From Candidatus Omnitrophica bacterium UBA6233 (GTDB lineage Bacteria; Omnitrophota; Gorgyraeia; Gygaellales; Profunditerraquicolaceae): a stretch of DNA of 64,000 nucleotides. Each line of letters begins with the position of its first letter. Positions within the stretch are counted from its first letter, which is position 1. Below are positions 25,188-34,240 of the stretch, one piece after another. The stretch lies in contig DJWJ01000031.1 of NCBI GenBank assembly GCA_002440965.1, positions 10,571-74,570 of the forward strand, in the 5' to 3' direction. The position numbers and the translations under genes are program-made. The notes under the pieces were generated by a model that did no database searches, was not told the origin of the DNA, and saw only the letters and a program-made list of their open reading frames with translations.

Positions 25188-26792
25188 ATGCCGGTAATGA
25201 AAAAAAATAACTCCTTTTTATATTTAATTGCGGCCTTTTCGCTTTTAGTTACTTTGTATTGTCAGTTTCCCCTTTTGACGAATAAGTTCGCAATAGATGA
25301 TGATGTGCGCCAGGAGATCTATCACTATGAGCGCTATAGGGATAAGGATTTATTCAAGGATGATTTAATAGTAACGGATTATTTGAAGAAATGGAACCCG
25401 ATCGGTCTTAATTCTTTCTATTATTTAATAAGCAAGATATACGATCCGGTTCAATTTACGAAAATCCTGCCATTTTTTCTTTGCCTATTTTCGGTAATTT
25501 ACATGTATTTAATTGGTAGGACATTAAGGAATGGTTCAGCCGGTTTATTGTCCGGCCTTATGTTTATTTTTCTTGCTTGGAGTAGAAAGGATTTCGCTGC
25601 TTTTAGCACTGGTAATGGAGAGGATTTCGGTATACTTTTTTGCATAATGTTTATCTATTATTTTCTCAAGAAGGATTCTCTGAAAACCGGGATATCTTTG
25701 GTTTTGCTCGCTTTATTCTATCCGCCTTTACTGATAATTTGCCTGTTGACATGCATATTTTGCCTAGTATTTGAATTTTCACGGAGTGGTATAATTAAAA
25801 AGAAAGACTTAATAATTTTAGCTTCTGTATTGTTTATAGTCTTAGTTACATTAATAATAGAGTATGGCGATGGTAAGATAAAGATGTTGTCCTTAAAGGA
25901 AATGAGAAATATGCAAGAGTTTTATCCCTGGGGGAGAAAACCGCTTTTTTTCGCTTCATTTTACCGGCGTTGGACAAATGCGGAAAGTGGGATAGCCTTG
26001 GATTATCCTGTCGCTTGGCTGGCTGTAGTATCTTTTTTACTGTTCTTATTTCGCAGGAAAAAGGCGTTAGCAAATTTGCCTTGTTCATTATGGTATTTTA
26101 TTTTTATATCTTTTATTATGTTTATAATTGCAAATATCGTCATGTTTCGTTTATATGGTCCTTCCAGGTTCTTGAGATACCCACTGCCTTTATTCCTGAT
26201 CTTTTTTGTTGCGGTAAATATAAGCGATATAATAAACAGTATTAAATCTGTTCGCAGAAAGTCGGTGTTCTTACTCGGATTTATTTTTTTGACTATGCTT
26301 TGTTTTGTTCCAAAACTAAAAGCTCGTTATAGAATAGCGCCTTATCCTAGTCTATATGCTTTTTTGCAAACATTGCCAAAAAACGCGCTTATTGCCGGAG
26401 AGCCATTTTTAATGGATGATATTCCGACTTTCGCAAAAAGAAAAGTCTTGATGGATGATGAAGTTTCTCAGCCTTACTTTGCGGATTTTTACCCGCTTAT
26501 TAAAGAGAGGATTTTTGATTTTTTCGGAGCCTATTATTCGGATTCTTACGAAAAAGTATGCGATTTTTGCCGAAAATACGAAGTAACTTATTTAGTCGTG
26601 AACAAAAAACATTTTTCGCCGGATTATTTGACAGGGAAGTTTATTTATTACAATCCTTTCAACGGTTATATTAAGAATTTAATAAAAGATAGGCCGGTAT
26701 TATTGTTGGCTAATATCCCGGAAGAAAAAAAGATATTTAAAGACGGCGACATATTTGCGCTTAAGGTAGAAGATATCTGTAAGGAGAAATAG
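25188..26792 (+). CDS. GT-C-like multi-pass membrane protein
   Basis: The 534-aa protein has about 11 TM helices, an early periplasmic loop with 'AIDDDVRQEIYHYERY' (acidic motif at the position of the GT-C Asp-Glu), and a soluble C-terminal domain of about 150 residues. The layout is that of bacterial GT-C glycosyltransferases, but the family signatures are weak. It ends 3 bases before the aminotransferase gene and is clearly in the same operon. Confidence 0.6.
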   Translation: MPVMKKNNSFLYLIAAFSLLVTLYCQFPLLTNKFAIDDDVRQEIYHYERYRDKDLFKDDLIVTDYLKKWNPIGLNSFYYLISKIYDPVQFTKILPFFLCLFSVIYMYLIGRTLRNGSAGLLSGLMFIFLAWSRKDFAAFSTGNGEDFGILFCIMFIYYFLKKDSLKTGISLVLLALFYPPLLIICLLTCIFCLVFEFSRSGIIKKKDLIILASVLFIVLVTLIIEYGDGKIKMLSLKEMRNMQEFYPWGRKPLFFASFYRRWTNAESGIALDYPVAWLAVVSFLLFLFRRKKALANLPCSLWYFIFISFIMFIIANIVMFRLYGPSRFLRYPLPLFLIFFVAVNISDIINSIKSVRRKSVFLLGFIFLTMLCFVPKLKARYRIAPYPSLYAFLQTLPKNALIAGEPFLMDDIPTFAKRKVLMDDEVSQPYFADFYPLIKERIFDFFGAYYSDSYEKVCDFCRKYEVTYLVVNKKHFSPDYLTGKFIYYNPFNGYIKNLIKDRPVLLLANIPEEKKIFKDGDIFALKVEDICKEK

Positions 26793-26795
26793 GAA

Positions 26796-28007
26796 ATGCC
26801 TTTTAATAAGATTCCTCATAATAGGGTAATAGTAAAAGCGGGGGAACTTTGGGGCATTCTTTTATTGTATTTAAGAAACCAGTTGGTAAATGGCCGATAC
26901 ATCTCAGATTTCGAAGCGGAATTCGCAAGGTATATAGGTGTAGAATTTTCTATTGCTTTGTCTTCTGGGCGCTTAGGTTTAAGGTTAATACTTGAATCTT
27001 TAGAGTTGGATAAAGGAGATGAGGTAATTATGCCCGCGTATACTTTTTATGCTGTTCGGGAAACCATAGAAAAATGTGGCCTCAAGCCGGTCTTAGTAGA
27101 CGTAAATGAAGATGACTGTAATATGCAGGTGGGTCTTATCGAGGGGAAGATTACTATAAGGACAAAGGCAATAATTGCGACTCATCTTTATGGTAATTCC
27201 TGCGAGTTGAACCGAATATTAGAGATTGCCGGTAAGTATAATTTGTTTGTTATTGAAGATTGCGCTCAGGCATTAGGGGCGCAATATTGCGGAAGAAGAG
27301 TGGGTTCTTACGGTGATTTTTCGTTTTTTAGCCTCGAGTCGGTAAAACCGTTTCATACCTTTGGCGGAGGTGTGATAGCTACGAATAACCCCCTCTTATA
27401 TGCAAAACTAAGAAATCTGGTTGAAAAATTGCCTCGTCCCAGCTGTTATGGCATATTCAAAAAAATAAATTTTACGATTATAGAGGCCATATTAACCTGT
27501 CCTTTTTTCTTTTCCGTATTTGTTTATCCTATTTTACTGGGCACATCTTTTTTAAATAAAGATTTGAAGGGCATCGCGAAAAAAACAAAAAATAAATTCA
27601 AGATTTTTGAAAGCAAGTATTCCAATTTTCAGGCATATATAGGGCTTCAGAAATTACGTGATCTGGATAAATTGTTAAACAAAAGAATTGCCAACGCCAA
27701 GCTTTTGATTTCCGGGTTAAGACCCGGGATATTTACTCAGGAAGTCAAGTCCTGTTTAAAGCCGATATTTTATTATTTAGTTTTAAAAAGCGGCAATGCT
27801 TGTATGTCCAGTAGAATATTGCTTAGAAAAGGAATCGATGTGGATTCAAATTTGGTGCAGAAATGCTCTGAATTTTTAGCGGAAGAAGAATATCCTATTA
27901 CTTGTCGGATCAGTAAGGCAACGCTTTTAATTCCTGTGTATCCGCAGTTGAGTAATCGCGAGATAAGGTATGTTTGTAAAATAATAAACCAGGTTTTCAG
28001 CGAATGA
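26796..28007 (+). CDS. DegT/DnrJ/EryC1/StrS-family PLP aminotransferase
   Basis: The 403-aa protein has the fold-type-I sugar-aminotransferase layout: 'NGRYISDFEAEFA', 'ALSSGRLGL', 'VIMPAYTF', 'IEDCAQALGA', and the PLP lysine K184 in 'LESVKPFHTFGGG'. The family converts 3- or 4-keto nucleotide sugars to amino sugars. Here the middle has an extra hydrophobic stretch ('ILTCPFFFSVFVYPILL'), so membrane association is possible. It overlaps paralogue 4 of the radical SAM group by 4 bases, linking amino-sugar chemistry to that group. Confidence 0.88.
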   Translation: MPFNKIPHNRVIVKAGELWGILLLYLRNQLVNGRYISDFEAEFARYIGVEFSIALSSGRLGLRLILESLELDKGDEVIMPAYTFYAVRETIEKCGLKPVLVDVNEDDCNMQVGLIEGKITIRTKAIIATHLYGNSCELNRILEIAGKYNLFVIEDCAQALGAQYCGRRVGSYGDFSFFSLESVKPFHTFGGGVIATNNPLLYAKLRNLVEKLPRPSCYGIFKKINFTIIEAILTCPFFFSVFVYPILLGTSFLNKDLKGIAKKTKNKFKIFESKYSNFQAYIGLQKLRDLDKLLNKRIANAKLLISGLRPGIFTQEVKSCLKPIFYYLVLKSGNACMSSRILLRKGIDVDSNLVQKCSEFLAEEEYPITCRISKATLLIPVYPQLSNREIRYVCKIINQVFSE

Positions 28008-28984
28008 AACTTACTCAGAAACTAAACATTATATTTTCACTTGTAGCTAAAAGGATAATGAAAGTCAAGGCCCCGCTTTTGGTCAGTTGGTCTTTAACTA
28101 ATAGATGTAACTACCGATGCCAATATTGCGGTATTTGGAAAGAAAATACAAAAGAGTTAAATACTAGTGAGGTATTTTTCGTGATAGATGAATTATCTAG
28201 ATGTGGAAATAAGGCGATTGCATTTACGGGTGGCGAATCGCTAATGCGTGATGATATTATAGATATAATAGACTATTGTTCTTACCGGGGTATATATACC
28301 AAGCTATCGACCAACGGTTCTTTAGTTAAGGATAAGATAAACGGGCTTAGCAAGATAGGTTTTGTGCGAATGAGTTTTGATGGACCGAAAGAGGTTCATG
28401 ACGCCCAGCGGCAAAACGGTTCCTATGATGAAGTTGTTGCTGCTGTGGATTTGTTGAGAAAAAATAATATTAAAGTAGGTTTAAATTGCGTTATTTCAAA
28501 ATTGAATGCAGGTCACATCAGCGATATTCTAAATGAAGCAAAAAAAATGGATTTAAGGATTTCTTTTCAGCCCCTGGAGTATAGGAATAATAGGGAATTT
28601 TTATTTGAAAATATGCCCAGTAACGAAGAATATAAAAAAGTTTTTGAGATACTTCTTGCTGAGAAAATAAGAGGCAACAGGTATATAGCGAATTCGCCCA
28701 TGGTGTTAAGTTATATGCTTAATGGTTTCCGGCAGAGTAGTATTAAATGTTGGGCGGGATTATTAATTTGGAGAATAACGCCGGAGGGGGAAATTATGGC
28801 CTGCGACAGATTAGAGGGATCCACTGAATCCTACTCATGTTTGGACGGAGAAATAGGCAAGGCGCTTAACATGATGGGCCCTGTCCATTGCTCAAAAATG
28901 TGTTTAAGGAATTATACTATTGAATTGAACTATCTTCTGTCATTTAAACCGTCAACCATATTGAATTTAAGATATGATTTTTAG
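28004..28984 (+). CDS. radical SAM/SPASM enzyme, paralogue 4 of 5
   Basis: The protein is 326 aa, with C35, C39 and C42 ('CNYRCQYC'). Two features set it apart: the SAM-binding motif reads 'TGGESL' rather than GGEP, and in the C-terminal region 'CWAGLLIW' has Trp where the others have Cys, while the last cluster reads 'HCSKMC' instead of CxxCxC. The auxiliary iron-sulfur site is therefore probably altered. It overlaps the aminotransferase gene upstream (ATGA) and is followed by an SGNH gene after 6 bases. Confidence 0.9.
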   Translation: MKLTQKLNIIFSLVAKRIMKVKAPLLVSWSLTNRCNYRCQYCGIWKENTKELNTSEVFFVIDELSRCGNKAIAFTGGESLMRDDIIDIIDYCSYRGIYTKLSTNGSLVKDKINGLSKIGFVRMSFDGPKEVHDAQRQNGSYDEVVAAVDLLRKNNIKVGLNCVISKLNAGHISDILNEAKKMDLRISFQPLEYRNNREFLFENMPSNEEYKKVFEILLAEKIRGNRYIANSPMVLSYMLNGFRQSSIKCWAGLLIWRITPEGEIMACDRLEGSTESYSCLDGEIGKALNMMGPVHCSKMCLRNYTIELNYLLSFKPSTILNLRYDF

Positions 28985-28990
28985 GTATGT

Positions 28991-30232
28991 ATGAAACATA
29001 AAATATTTTTTATTATAATTAATATTTTTATTGTTTGTGTTTTATTGGTAATCCTAGAGGTGTCTGCGCATTTAGTTCCTGGCAAAAAAGATCTTCTGGA
29101 AGAGATAGTTAATGTTCTTGAGGAGGATTCTTTGCTTTTTTGGAGACAAAAGCCAAACCTGCAAACAATGTTCCAGGATTTTCCAGTAGAAACAGATTCT
29201 CTTGGCTTGCGCGTAAATAGATATGCATATCAGCAGGGGACAGGCCATATATTTAGAATTGTTTGTCTGGGGGCCTCGCCTACATTCGGCTGGGCCGTTA
29301 AATATGAAGATACCTATTCCTGCCAATTAGAGAAGATGCTTAATAAAAGTTACGGCAAAAATAAAGCATATGAAGTGATTAATGCCGGAGTTATAGGATA
29401 TTCATCTTATCAGGGGTTGCTTTTTCTAAAAAGGGATATATTAAAACTGAAGCCGGACCTTATTACGGTCGCCTATGGCCTTAATGATGCGGATAGGCAT
29501 CGTTTCTTCAGAAGTAACGGTAAGAGCGATAAAGAATTAAAACCAAAGAGCTTATTCCTGGTTTCTTTGGAGAATTTACTCAACAGGAGCCTGTTTTTCA
29601 GATTATGCAAGAACTTTATTTTTAAAGTAGAGAGTGTCAGGACTGAGTTTTCGGGTAACAAGGGGGATGTTTATTTCGGGAGGTTAAGAGTTTCTGCTCA
29701 GGATTTCAGGAATAATATCAATGAAATTATACGCATCGCAAACCAAAATGGGATAAAAGTTATATTAGTGAAAATTCCTATAAATTCCGCTTCTTCCGAG
29801 GAAAAACCCTTGATTCAACAGGCTCAATATGACATTGCTCTTTCTAGGGGATTGGATTATTTGAAAGCAAAAAGAATAAACGATGCAATTGTTCAATTTA
29901 AAGATGCTCTTACATATGATTCTTCATCCAGCAGAGCTTTTTTTTATTTAGCTGCTTGTTATGAAATGAAAAAAGAACCTGTAGCTGCTCAGGATTATTT
30001 TCAAGAAGCAAAAAAAATGCAAGTTGTTCAATTGAGGACGGATTTGGAAGTTTATAACGGTATAATTGAGGAGATAGCTGAGGCCAAGGAAGTGCCATTG
30101 GCAGATGCCGGGCCGGATTTTATTAGAAATAAAGAAAAAAAATTGTTCGCTACTCCTATTCATCCTAATAACGAAGGCCACAAAATTGTCGCAACAGTAA
30201 TTTATGATGCAATGTTACGGTATAATCTTTAG
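28991..30232 (+). CDS. membrane-anchored SGNH protein with TPR-like insert (copy 2)
   Basis: The 413-aa protein has an N-terminal TM helix (5-24), then SGNH blocks 'CLGASPTFGW' (Ser96), 'NAGVIGYSS', 'YGLND' and a C-terminal 'HPNNEGH'. Between the last two blocks lies a helical repeat (about 285-340: 'KAKRINDAIVQFKDAL', 'AFFYLAACYEM', 'AAQDYFQEA') that reads as one to two TPR units. The TPR may dock a partner enzyme. O-acylation or deacylation of a periplasmic glycan is inferred. Confidence 0.8.
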   Translation: MKHKIFFIIINIFIVCVLLVILEVSAHLVPGKKDLLEEIVNVLEEDSLLFWRQKPNLQTMFQDFPVETDSLGLRVNRYAYQQGTGHIFRIVCLGASPTFGWAVKYEDTYSCQLEKMLNKSYGKNKAYEVINAGVIGYSSYQGLLFLKRDILKLKPDLITVAYGLNDADRHRFFRSNGKSDKELKPKSLFLVSLENLLNRSLFFRLCKNFIFKVESVRTEFSGNKGDVYFGRLRVSAQDFRNNINEIIRIANQNGIKVILVKIPINSASSEEKPLIQQAQYDIALSRGLDYLKAKRINDAIVQFKDALTYDSSSSRAFFYLAACYEMKKEPVAAQDYFQEAKKMQVVQLRTDLEVYNGIIEEIAEAKEVPLADAGPDFIRNKEKKLFATPIHPNNEGHKIVATVIYDAMLRYNL

Positions 30233-30241
30233 AGGGTAGAT

Positions 30242-31225
30242 ATGGATTTGTGGACTAAAATCGGATTTGCAAAATCAATAATTCAGGTTATTCTTTTCTC
30301 GCGGAGAATTCCTTTGATAGTCAGCTGGCATTTAATAAATAGATGCAGCCGCAGTTGTATTTATTGTTCCAGGTGGAAAACAGCTACGGGCGAAATGGAA
30401 AATAATGAAATCCTAGGGGTTATTGATGAATTGGCGAAAATGGGAACTCGGGTTATTATATTTAGCGGCGGCGAACCGTTATTAAGAGACAATATCGGTG
30501 AAATTATAAGTTACTGCCGGAGCAAGGGTATATTTACCGGCTTGACCAGTAACGGGGATTTGGTAGAGAGAAAGATAAACGAGATTAAAGAACTGAATGT
30601 CCTTAAATTAAGCCTTGATGGTCCGGAAGAAATACATGATTTTCTGCGGGGTAAAGGTTCCTTTGATAAAGTCATGGAAGCAGTTGAGGCAGCAAAGAAG
30701 GTAGGGATACCGGTTAAATTTAATACGACCTTAACCAGATACAATATAGGATGCATAGATTTCCTGTTGGCAAAAGCAGAAGAGTTAGACATTCAGATAA
30801 AATTCCAGCCTGTTAGTCATGTGCATGCGCCGGACAGAGACATCAGCGATTTGCTGCCCGAAGCTAATAAATATCAAGAGACAATAAGCCGGCTCATTTA
30901 TCTTAAGAAACGCAACCCATATATAATAAACTCGACTTCCGCACTTAAATACCTTTATGCTTTGCCAAAGGGCAAAAAAATTAATTGCTATGCCGGTAGA
31001 ATCATCTGTTGTATAATGCCTGACGGGCGTGTTGCGCCATGTTCTGCTATAAGAGATAGTTTTTATTCCGTTAGTTGTTTATCCGTTAGGTTTAAAGATG
31101 CTTTTGATAAGTTGCCGCCGGTTTATTCATGCAAGGGTTGTTGGTGCACAAGCACATTAGAATTGAATTGTTTTTTAAGGTTTGATTTAGATACGTTTTT
31201 AAACATGAAGAATATGTTTAAATAG
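30242..31225 (+). CDS. radical SAM/SPASM enzyme, paralogue 5 of 5
   Basis: The protein is 327 aa, with C35, C39 and C42 ('CSRSCIYC'), 'FSGGEPLLR' and a full C-terminal Cys set ('NCYAGRIIC', 'APC', 'SCKGCWC'). GGGTAG before the ATG gives a plausible ribosome-binding site. It is closest in wording to paralogue 1 ('KLSLDGPEEIHD', 'TLTRYN'). It ends the five-member group and is followed by a secreted protein. Confidence 0.9.
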   Translation: MDLWTKIGFAKSIIQVILFSRRIPLIVSWHLINRCSRSCIYCSRWKTATGEMENNEILGVIDELAKMGTRVIIFSGGEPLLRDNIGEIISYCRSKGIFTGLTSNGDLVERKINEIKELNVLKLSLDGPEEIHDFLRGKGSFDKVMEAVEAAKKVGIPVKFNTTLTRYNIGCIDFLLAKAEELDIQIKFQPVSHVHAPDRDISDLLPEANKYQETISRLIYLKKRNPYIINSTSALKYLYALPKGKKINCYAGRIICCIMPDGRVAPCSAIRDSFYSVSCLSVRFKDAFDKLPPVYSCKGCWCTSTLELNCFLRFDLDTFLNMKNMFK

Positions 31226-31300
31226 GTAACTGTAAAAATATAATATTAAAAAGAGGATAGAGAGAATAGGGATAAATAGTTTAAAATGGAGGGAGTCGAG

Positions 31301-32038
31301 ATGAAGAAGCTATTTTTCTTATTGCTAATGAATATAAGTCTTTCCGCGACATGTTTATATGCGGGTTATGATTTAGAAAAGTATTTTCCTACTGGCCAGA
31401 AAGATATCTGGGCTTATTCTATGGTGGAACATGATATTGGACAGGAGGCGGGTAAAAATGAAGCGGAGATTGGCGTAGAAGTAAGATTCTTAAAAGATGG
31501 AACAGGGAATGACTTATATGGGCCTATTCGTATGTTAATCAAGTATAGCGATGGAGAACGGAATGAGTATTCTATAAGCAAGGATTCGGAAGGAATAAAG
31601 GTTAGCAAGTTCGTTAAAGAAAACAACTATTATTCCGTTTTTGAACCACCGTTTTTGTTGCTACCTTCTAAAATTAACGAAGGAGAAACTAAAGAATATT
31701 CTGGTATTATCACTTATTTTGATTCAGATAAGGAAAAAGGGAAAGCAAAGATTAAAAGAGAGCTTACCGCGAATGGTTTGGAGGATGTAGAGACAAAAGC
31801 GGGCGTATTTAAAAACTGCGTTCGCATTTACGTTAAAGAGGTTATTAATAAAGAAAACGGTGAAGTAAAGAATAAGTTCTATACGTTCTGGTTTAGCCCT
31901 GAAGCCGGAGAAGTTAAAGAAGTCGTCAGGACGATTACCTTCCGTTTGGCGGAGAATGAGTATAAAAAAACTTCCTCCGATGAGAGTACGATGGAGCTAA
32001 AAAGAACTACAGTAAACGGGAGAAGTTTTGGTAATTAG
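31301..32038 (+). CDS. secreted protein of unknown function
   Basis: ATG 31301 is chosen over ATG 31286 because GGAGGG lies 7 bases upstream of it. The first 20 residues ('KKLFFLLLMNISLS...') form a signal peptide with a likely cut after 'LYA'. The mature 225 residues are charged and beta-rich ('GVFKNCVRIYVKE', 'FYTFWFSPEAGEV'). This resembles the small periplasmic beta proteins often found in Gram-negative genomes without a named role. It lies between paralogue 5 and the second asparagine-synthase-like gene. Confidence 0.6.
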   Translation: MKKLFFLLLMNISLSATCLYAGYDLEKYFPTGQKDIWAYSMVEHDIGQEAGKNEAEIGVEVRFLKDGTGNDLYGPIRMLIKYSDGERNEYSISKDSEGIKVSKFVKENNYYSVFEPPFLLLPSKINEGETKEYSGIITYFDSDKEKGKAKIKRELTANGLEDVETKAGVFKNCVRIYVKEVINKENGEVKNKFYTFWFSPEAGEVKEVVRTITFRLAENEYKKTSSDESTMELKRTTVNGRSFGN

Positions 32039-32081
32039 CCGTTTGAATTCCCACCTTTTTATGCTAATTATTTCTCCATAA

Positions 32082-32189
32082 ATGCGTATAAAATTTATCT
32101 ATTGGACGTTAATTTCTTTATTGTTTTTTTTCTGTATTCCCTACATTCATAATTGTTGTTCTCGCGATTATGTTTGGGAGGATTTTTAA
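32082..32189 (+). CDS. possible 35-aa hydrophobic miniprotein
   Basis: The frame has one hydrophobic helix, then 'NCCSRDYVWEDF', and stops 2 bases before the next ATG. No Shine-Dalgarno is present at its own start; the GGGAGGA inside its end serves the next gene. It may be a coupling leader or chance. Confidence 0.25.
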   Translation: MRIKFIYWTLISLLFFFCIPYIHNCCSRDYVWEDF

Positions 32190-32191
32190 AA

Positions 32192-34024
32192 ATGGGAAGG
32201 ATCTGCGGTTTTATAAATTCCAATAGCGTTTCCGCGAATATTGCCAATATGCTTTCTAACTGTTATCCTGCGGGGGAGAAGAGCGATTTCTCAGGGCTTT
32301 ATTATGTTGACAGAGATACTTTTCTAGCAGTAGAAGGAAAAGGCAACTTGGCGCGCAGCATGGATGGAAGGTTCGCATGCCTTATAGATGGAAAAATATT
32401 CAACCTGAAAGAACTTTCCGCCGATTTCATGGATAAAAAGAGTCATGGAAATGCCGATTCTCAGGCAGCCGCTATATTAAGTTTCTATATGCAACAGGGA
32501 ACAGCAGCTTTTAGCCGGCTCAAGGGGTCATTTGCCCTAGTTATATGGGATTCAAGAGAGCAGCAGTTGATTTTAGCCAGGGATCCTTTCGGCATAAAGT
32601 GTGTCTACTATGCAAATACCCGCGGGGTACTTTCTTTCTCCTCGAGCCTGACAGGCCTTGTAAGAATGCCATGGTTTAATAAAGAGATCGGCATGAGCGG
32701 GTTTCTGGAATACCTATCTTGTGGTTATGTTAGTTCCCCCTCTACAATATATAAAAACGCAGCTTCTTTAAATGCAGGAGAATACCTTGTGTTTAAAGAT
32801 AATGATGCCAGGATAGAAAATTATCGCCCTGTTGAACCCCATAAATGGTATTTTCATGATACTGGGGATATAGGGGAGCGCGAACTCGTAGATAGATTTG
32901 AGCGGCTCTTATTTAACGCTATAAGTTGTCGGTTATCCAAAACCCAGAAGACAGCGGTATATCTTAGCGGAGGGATGGATACCTCATTGCTTTGTGCCAT
33001 GCTCAGGAATTATACAGACGGAGATATCGTCGCTTTTACCTCGGGGTCCAATAATCCTATATGCGACGAGACGCATCACGCACAGGCGGTGGCCAAGCAT
33101 CTTAACATAGAATGTAGAAGTTATTACCCGACCAGGGAGGATTTTTTTAGTGCGCTAGAGCTTCTACCGGATATCTACGGACAACCCTTTGCCGACATAT
33201 CCGCCATACCTACCTACCTTATAACGCGGAAAGTCGCGGAAGAATTCAGGATGGTATTTACAGGAGAGGGGCCTGATTTTATGTTCGGGAATTACGATTT
33301 TCGTTCCCTCTACTATTATTATAAAGTTGTCCCTCCCGGATTACGCGGACAGGTTTCTAGGCTGGTCGGCTACATTATCCAGCGATTCTATAAGGCTAGA
33401 ATATCTCCAAATTTAGATGTCCCTGAACTTATGAGGCAAAGGGATTTTTTTTGGGTTTTTCTCCGGATGTTTAAAAGCGCTGATCTGGAAAACCTGGTAA
33501 GGGAATCAATTTATAATGAAAGCTTTTGGGTCTATAGGTTTTTGGAGAAGCGCAAAGATATTCCTCTGGCGGAAAGATTGAGGCTAGCCCAGTATATCTG
33601 TTATGGTATTAATAATGTCCTATACAAATCTGAGCAGGCTCATAGCGCTAGCTTGGTTGAGTTGGTATGCCCGTATTATGACGCAGAGTTATTCAATTTT
33701 GTTCAGTTTCTTCCGACGAAGTATAAATTCAGGCGATTTTTTGGCAAATATCTGCAAAAGAAACTACTCTATAAATACGTACCTAAGAAGATGCTCGATC
33801 GCCCCAAAAGAGGCTTTGTTGTGGATTTTGCAGAGTTTGGCATGGCACCGTTGCGGGCCCTGACAGATAAATACCTCAGTAAGAAAAGACTCGATGAAAC
33901 AGGAATAATAAATACAAGCTTCGCATTGCAATGCGTGGAGGACTACTACAGGGGAGACACCAGTATGGGGCCTAAGCTATGGACCCTTCTAGTATTTGGG
34001 ATGTGGTGTGACCGTTTTCAATAG
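32192..34024 (+). CDS. asparagine-synthase-like protein lacking Cys2 (copy 2)
   Basis: The protein is about 610 aa from ATG 32192, which has GGGAGGA upstream. It starts M-G-R-I-C-G-F: the first Cys is at position 5, not 2, so the Ntn nucleophile is not in place unless the N-terminus is trimmed. The synthetase domain is intact ('YLSGGMDTSLL', 'GEGPDFMFGNY'). Compared with the copy at 19975 it is clearly homologous but well diverged. Likely roles are ammonia-dependent amidation or amide/lactam formation after adenylation. It closes the block of radical SAM genes. Confidence 0.88.
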   Translation: MGRICGFINSNSVSANIANMLSNCYPAGEKSDFSGLYYVDRDTFLAVEGKGNLARSMDGRFACLIDGKIFNLKELSADFMDKKSHGNADSQAAAILSFYMQQGTAAFSRLKGSFALVIWDSREQQLILARDPFGIKCVYYANTRGVLSFSSSLTGLVRMPWFNKEIGMSGFLEYLSCGYVSSPSTIYKNAASLNAGEYLVFKDNDARIENYRPVEPHKWYFHDTGDIGERELVDRFERLLFNAISCRLSKTQKTAVYLSGGMDTSLLCAMLRNYTDGDIVAFTSGSNNPICDETHHAQAVAKHLNIECRSYYPTREDFFSALELLPDIYGQPFADISAIPTYLITRKVAEEFRMVFTGEGPDFMFGNYDFRSLYYYYKVVPPGLRGQVSRLVGYIIQRFYKARISPNLDVPELMRQRDFFWVFLRMFKSADLENLVRESIYNESFWVYRFLEKRKDIPLAERLRLAQYICYGINNVLYKSEQAHSASLVELVCPYYDAELFNFVQFLPTKYKFRRFFGKYLQKKLLYKYVPKKMLDRPKRGFVVDFAEFGMAPLRALTDKYLSKKRLDETGIINTSFALQCVEDYYRGDTSMGPKLWTLLVFGMWCDRFQ

Positions 34025-34048
34025 GAATTAACTAATCCAGAGTAAGGC

Positions 34049-34171
34049 ATGGATAAGATAAAGATAGATCAAATTTTAGATTTATGGGGAGTTATTAAAT
34101 GTCCCATTAACTTTGTAAAAGCAAAACTTATATCAACAAGTAAAATAAATGCAACACCCTGTAATCCATAG
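34049..34171 (+). CDS. possible 40-aa peptide
   Basis: This short frame follows the second asparagine-synthase-like gene. AGTAAGG is very close to the ATG, so spacing is poor. The peptide has two Cys (18, 38) and a Ser/Thr/Asn-rich tail ending 'ATPCNP'. It could be a modified-peptide precursor or chance; no leader motif is recognised. Confidence 0.2.
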   Translation: MDKIKIDQILDLWGVIKCPINFVKAKLISTSKINATPCNP

Positions 34172-34240
34172 CTTGAACATGGAATTGATTAATTTTTAGT
34201 AAGTTATAGTGTAGTCGTTATTCAAAAATATGTTGGAACA

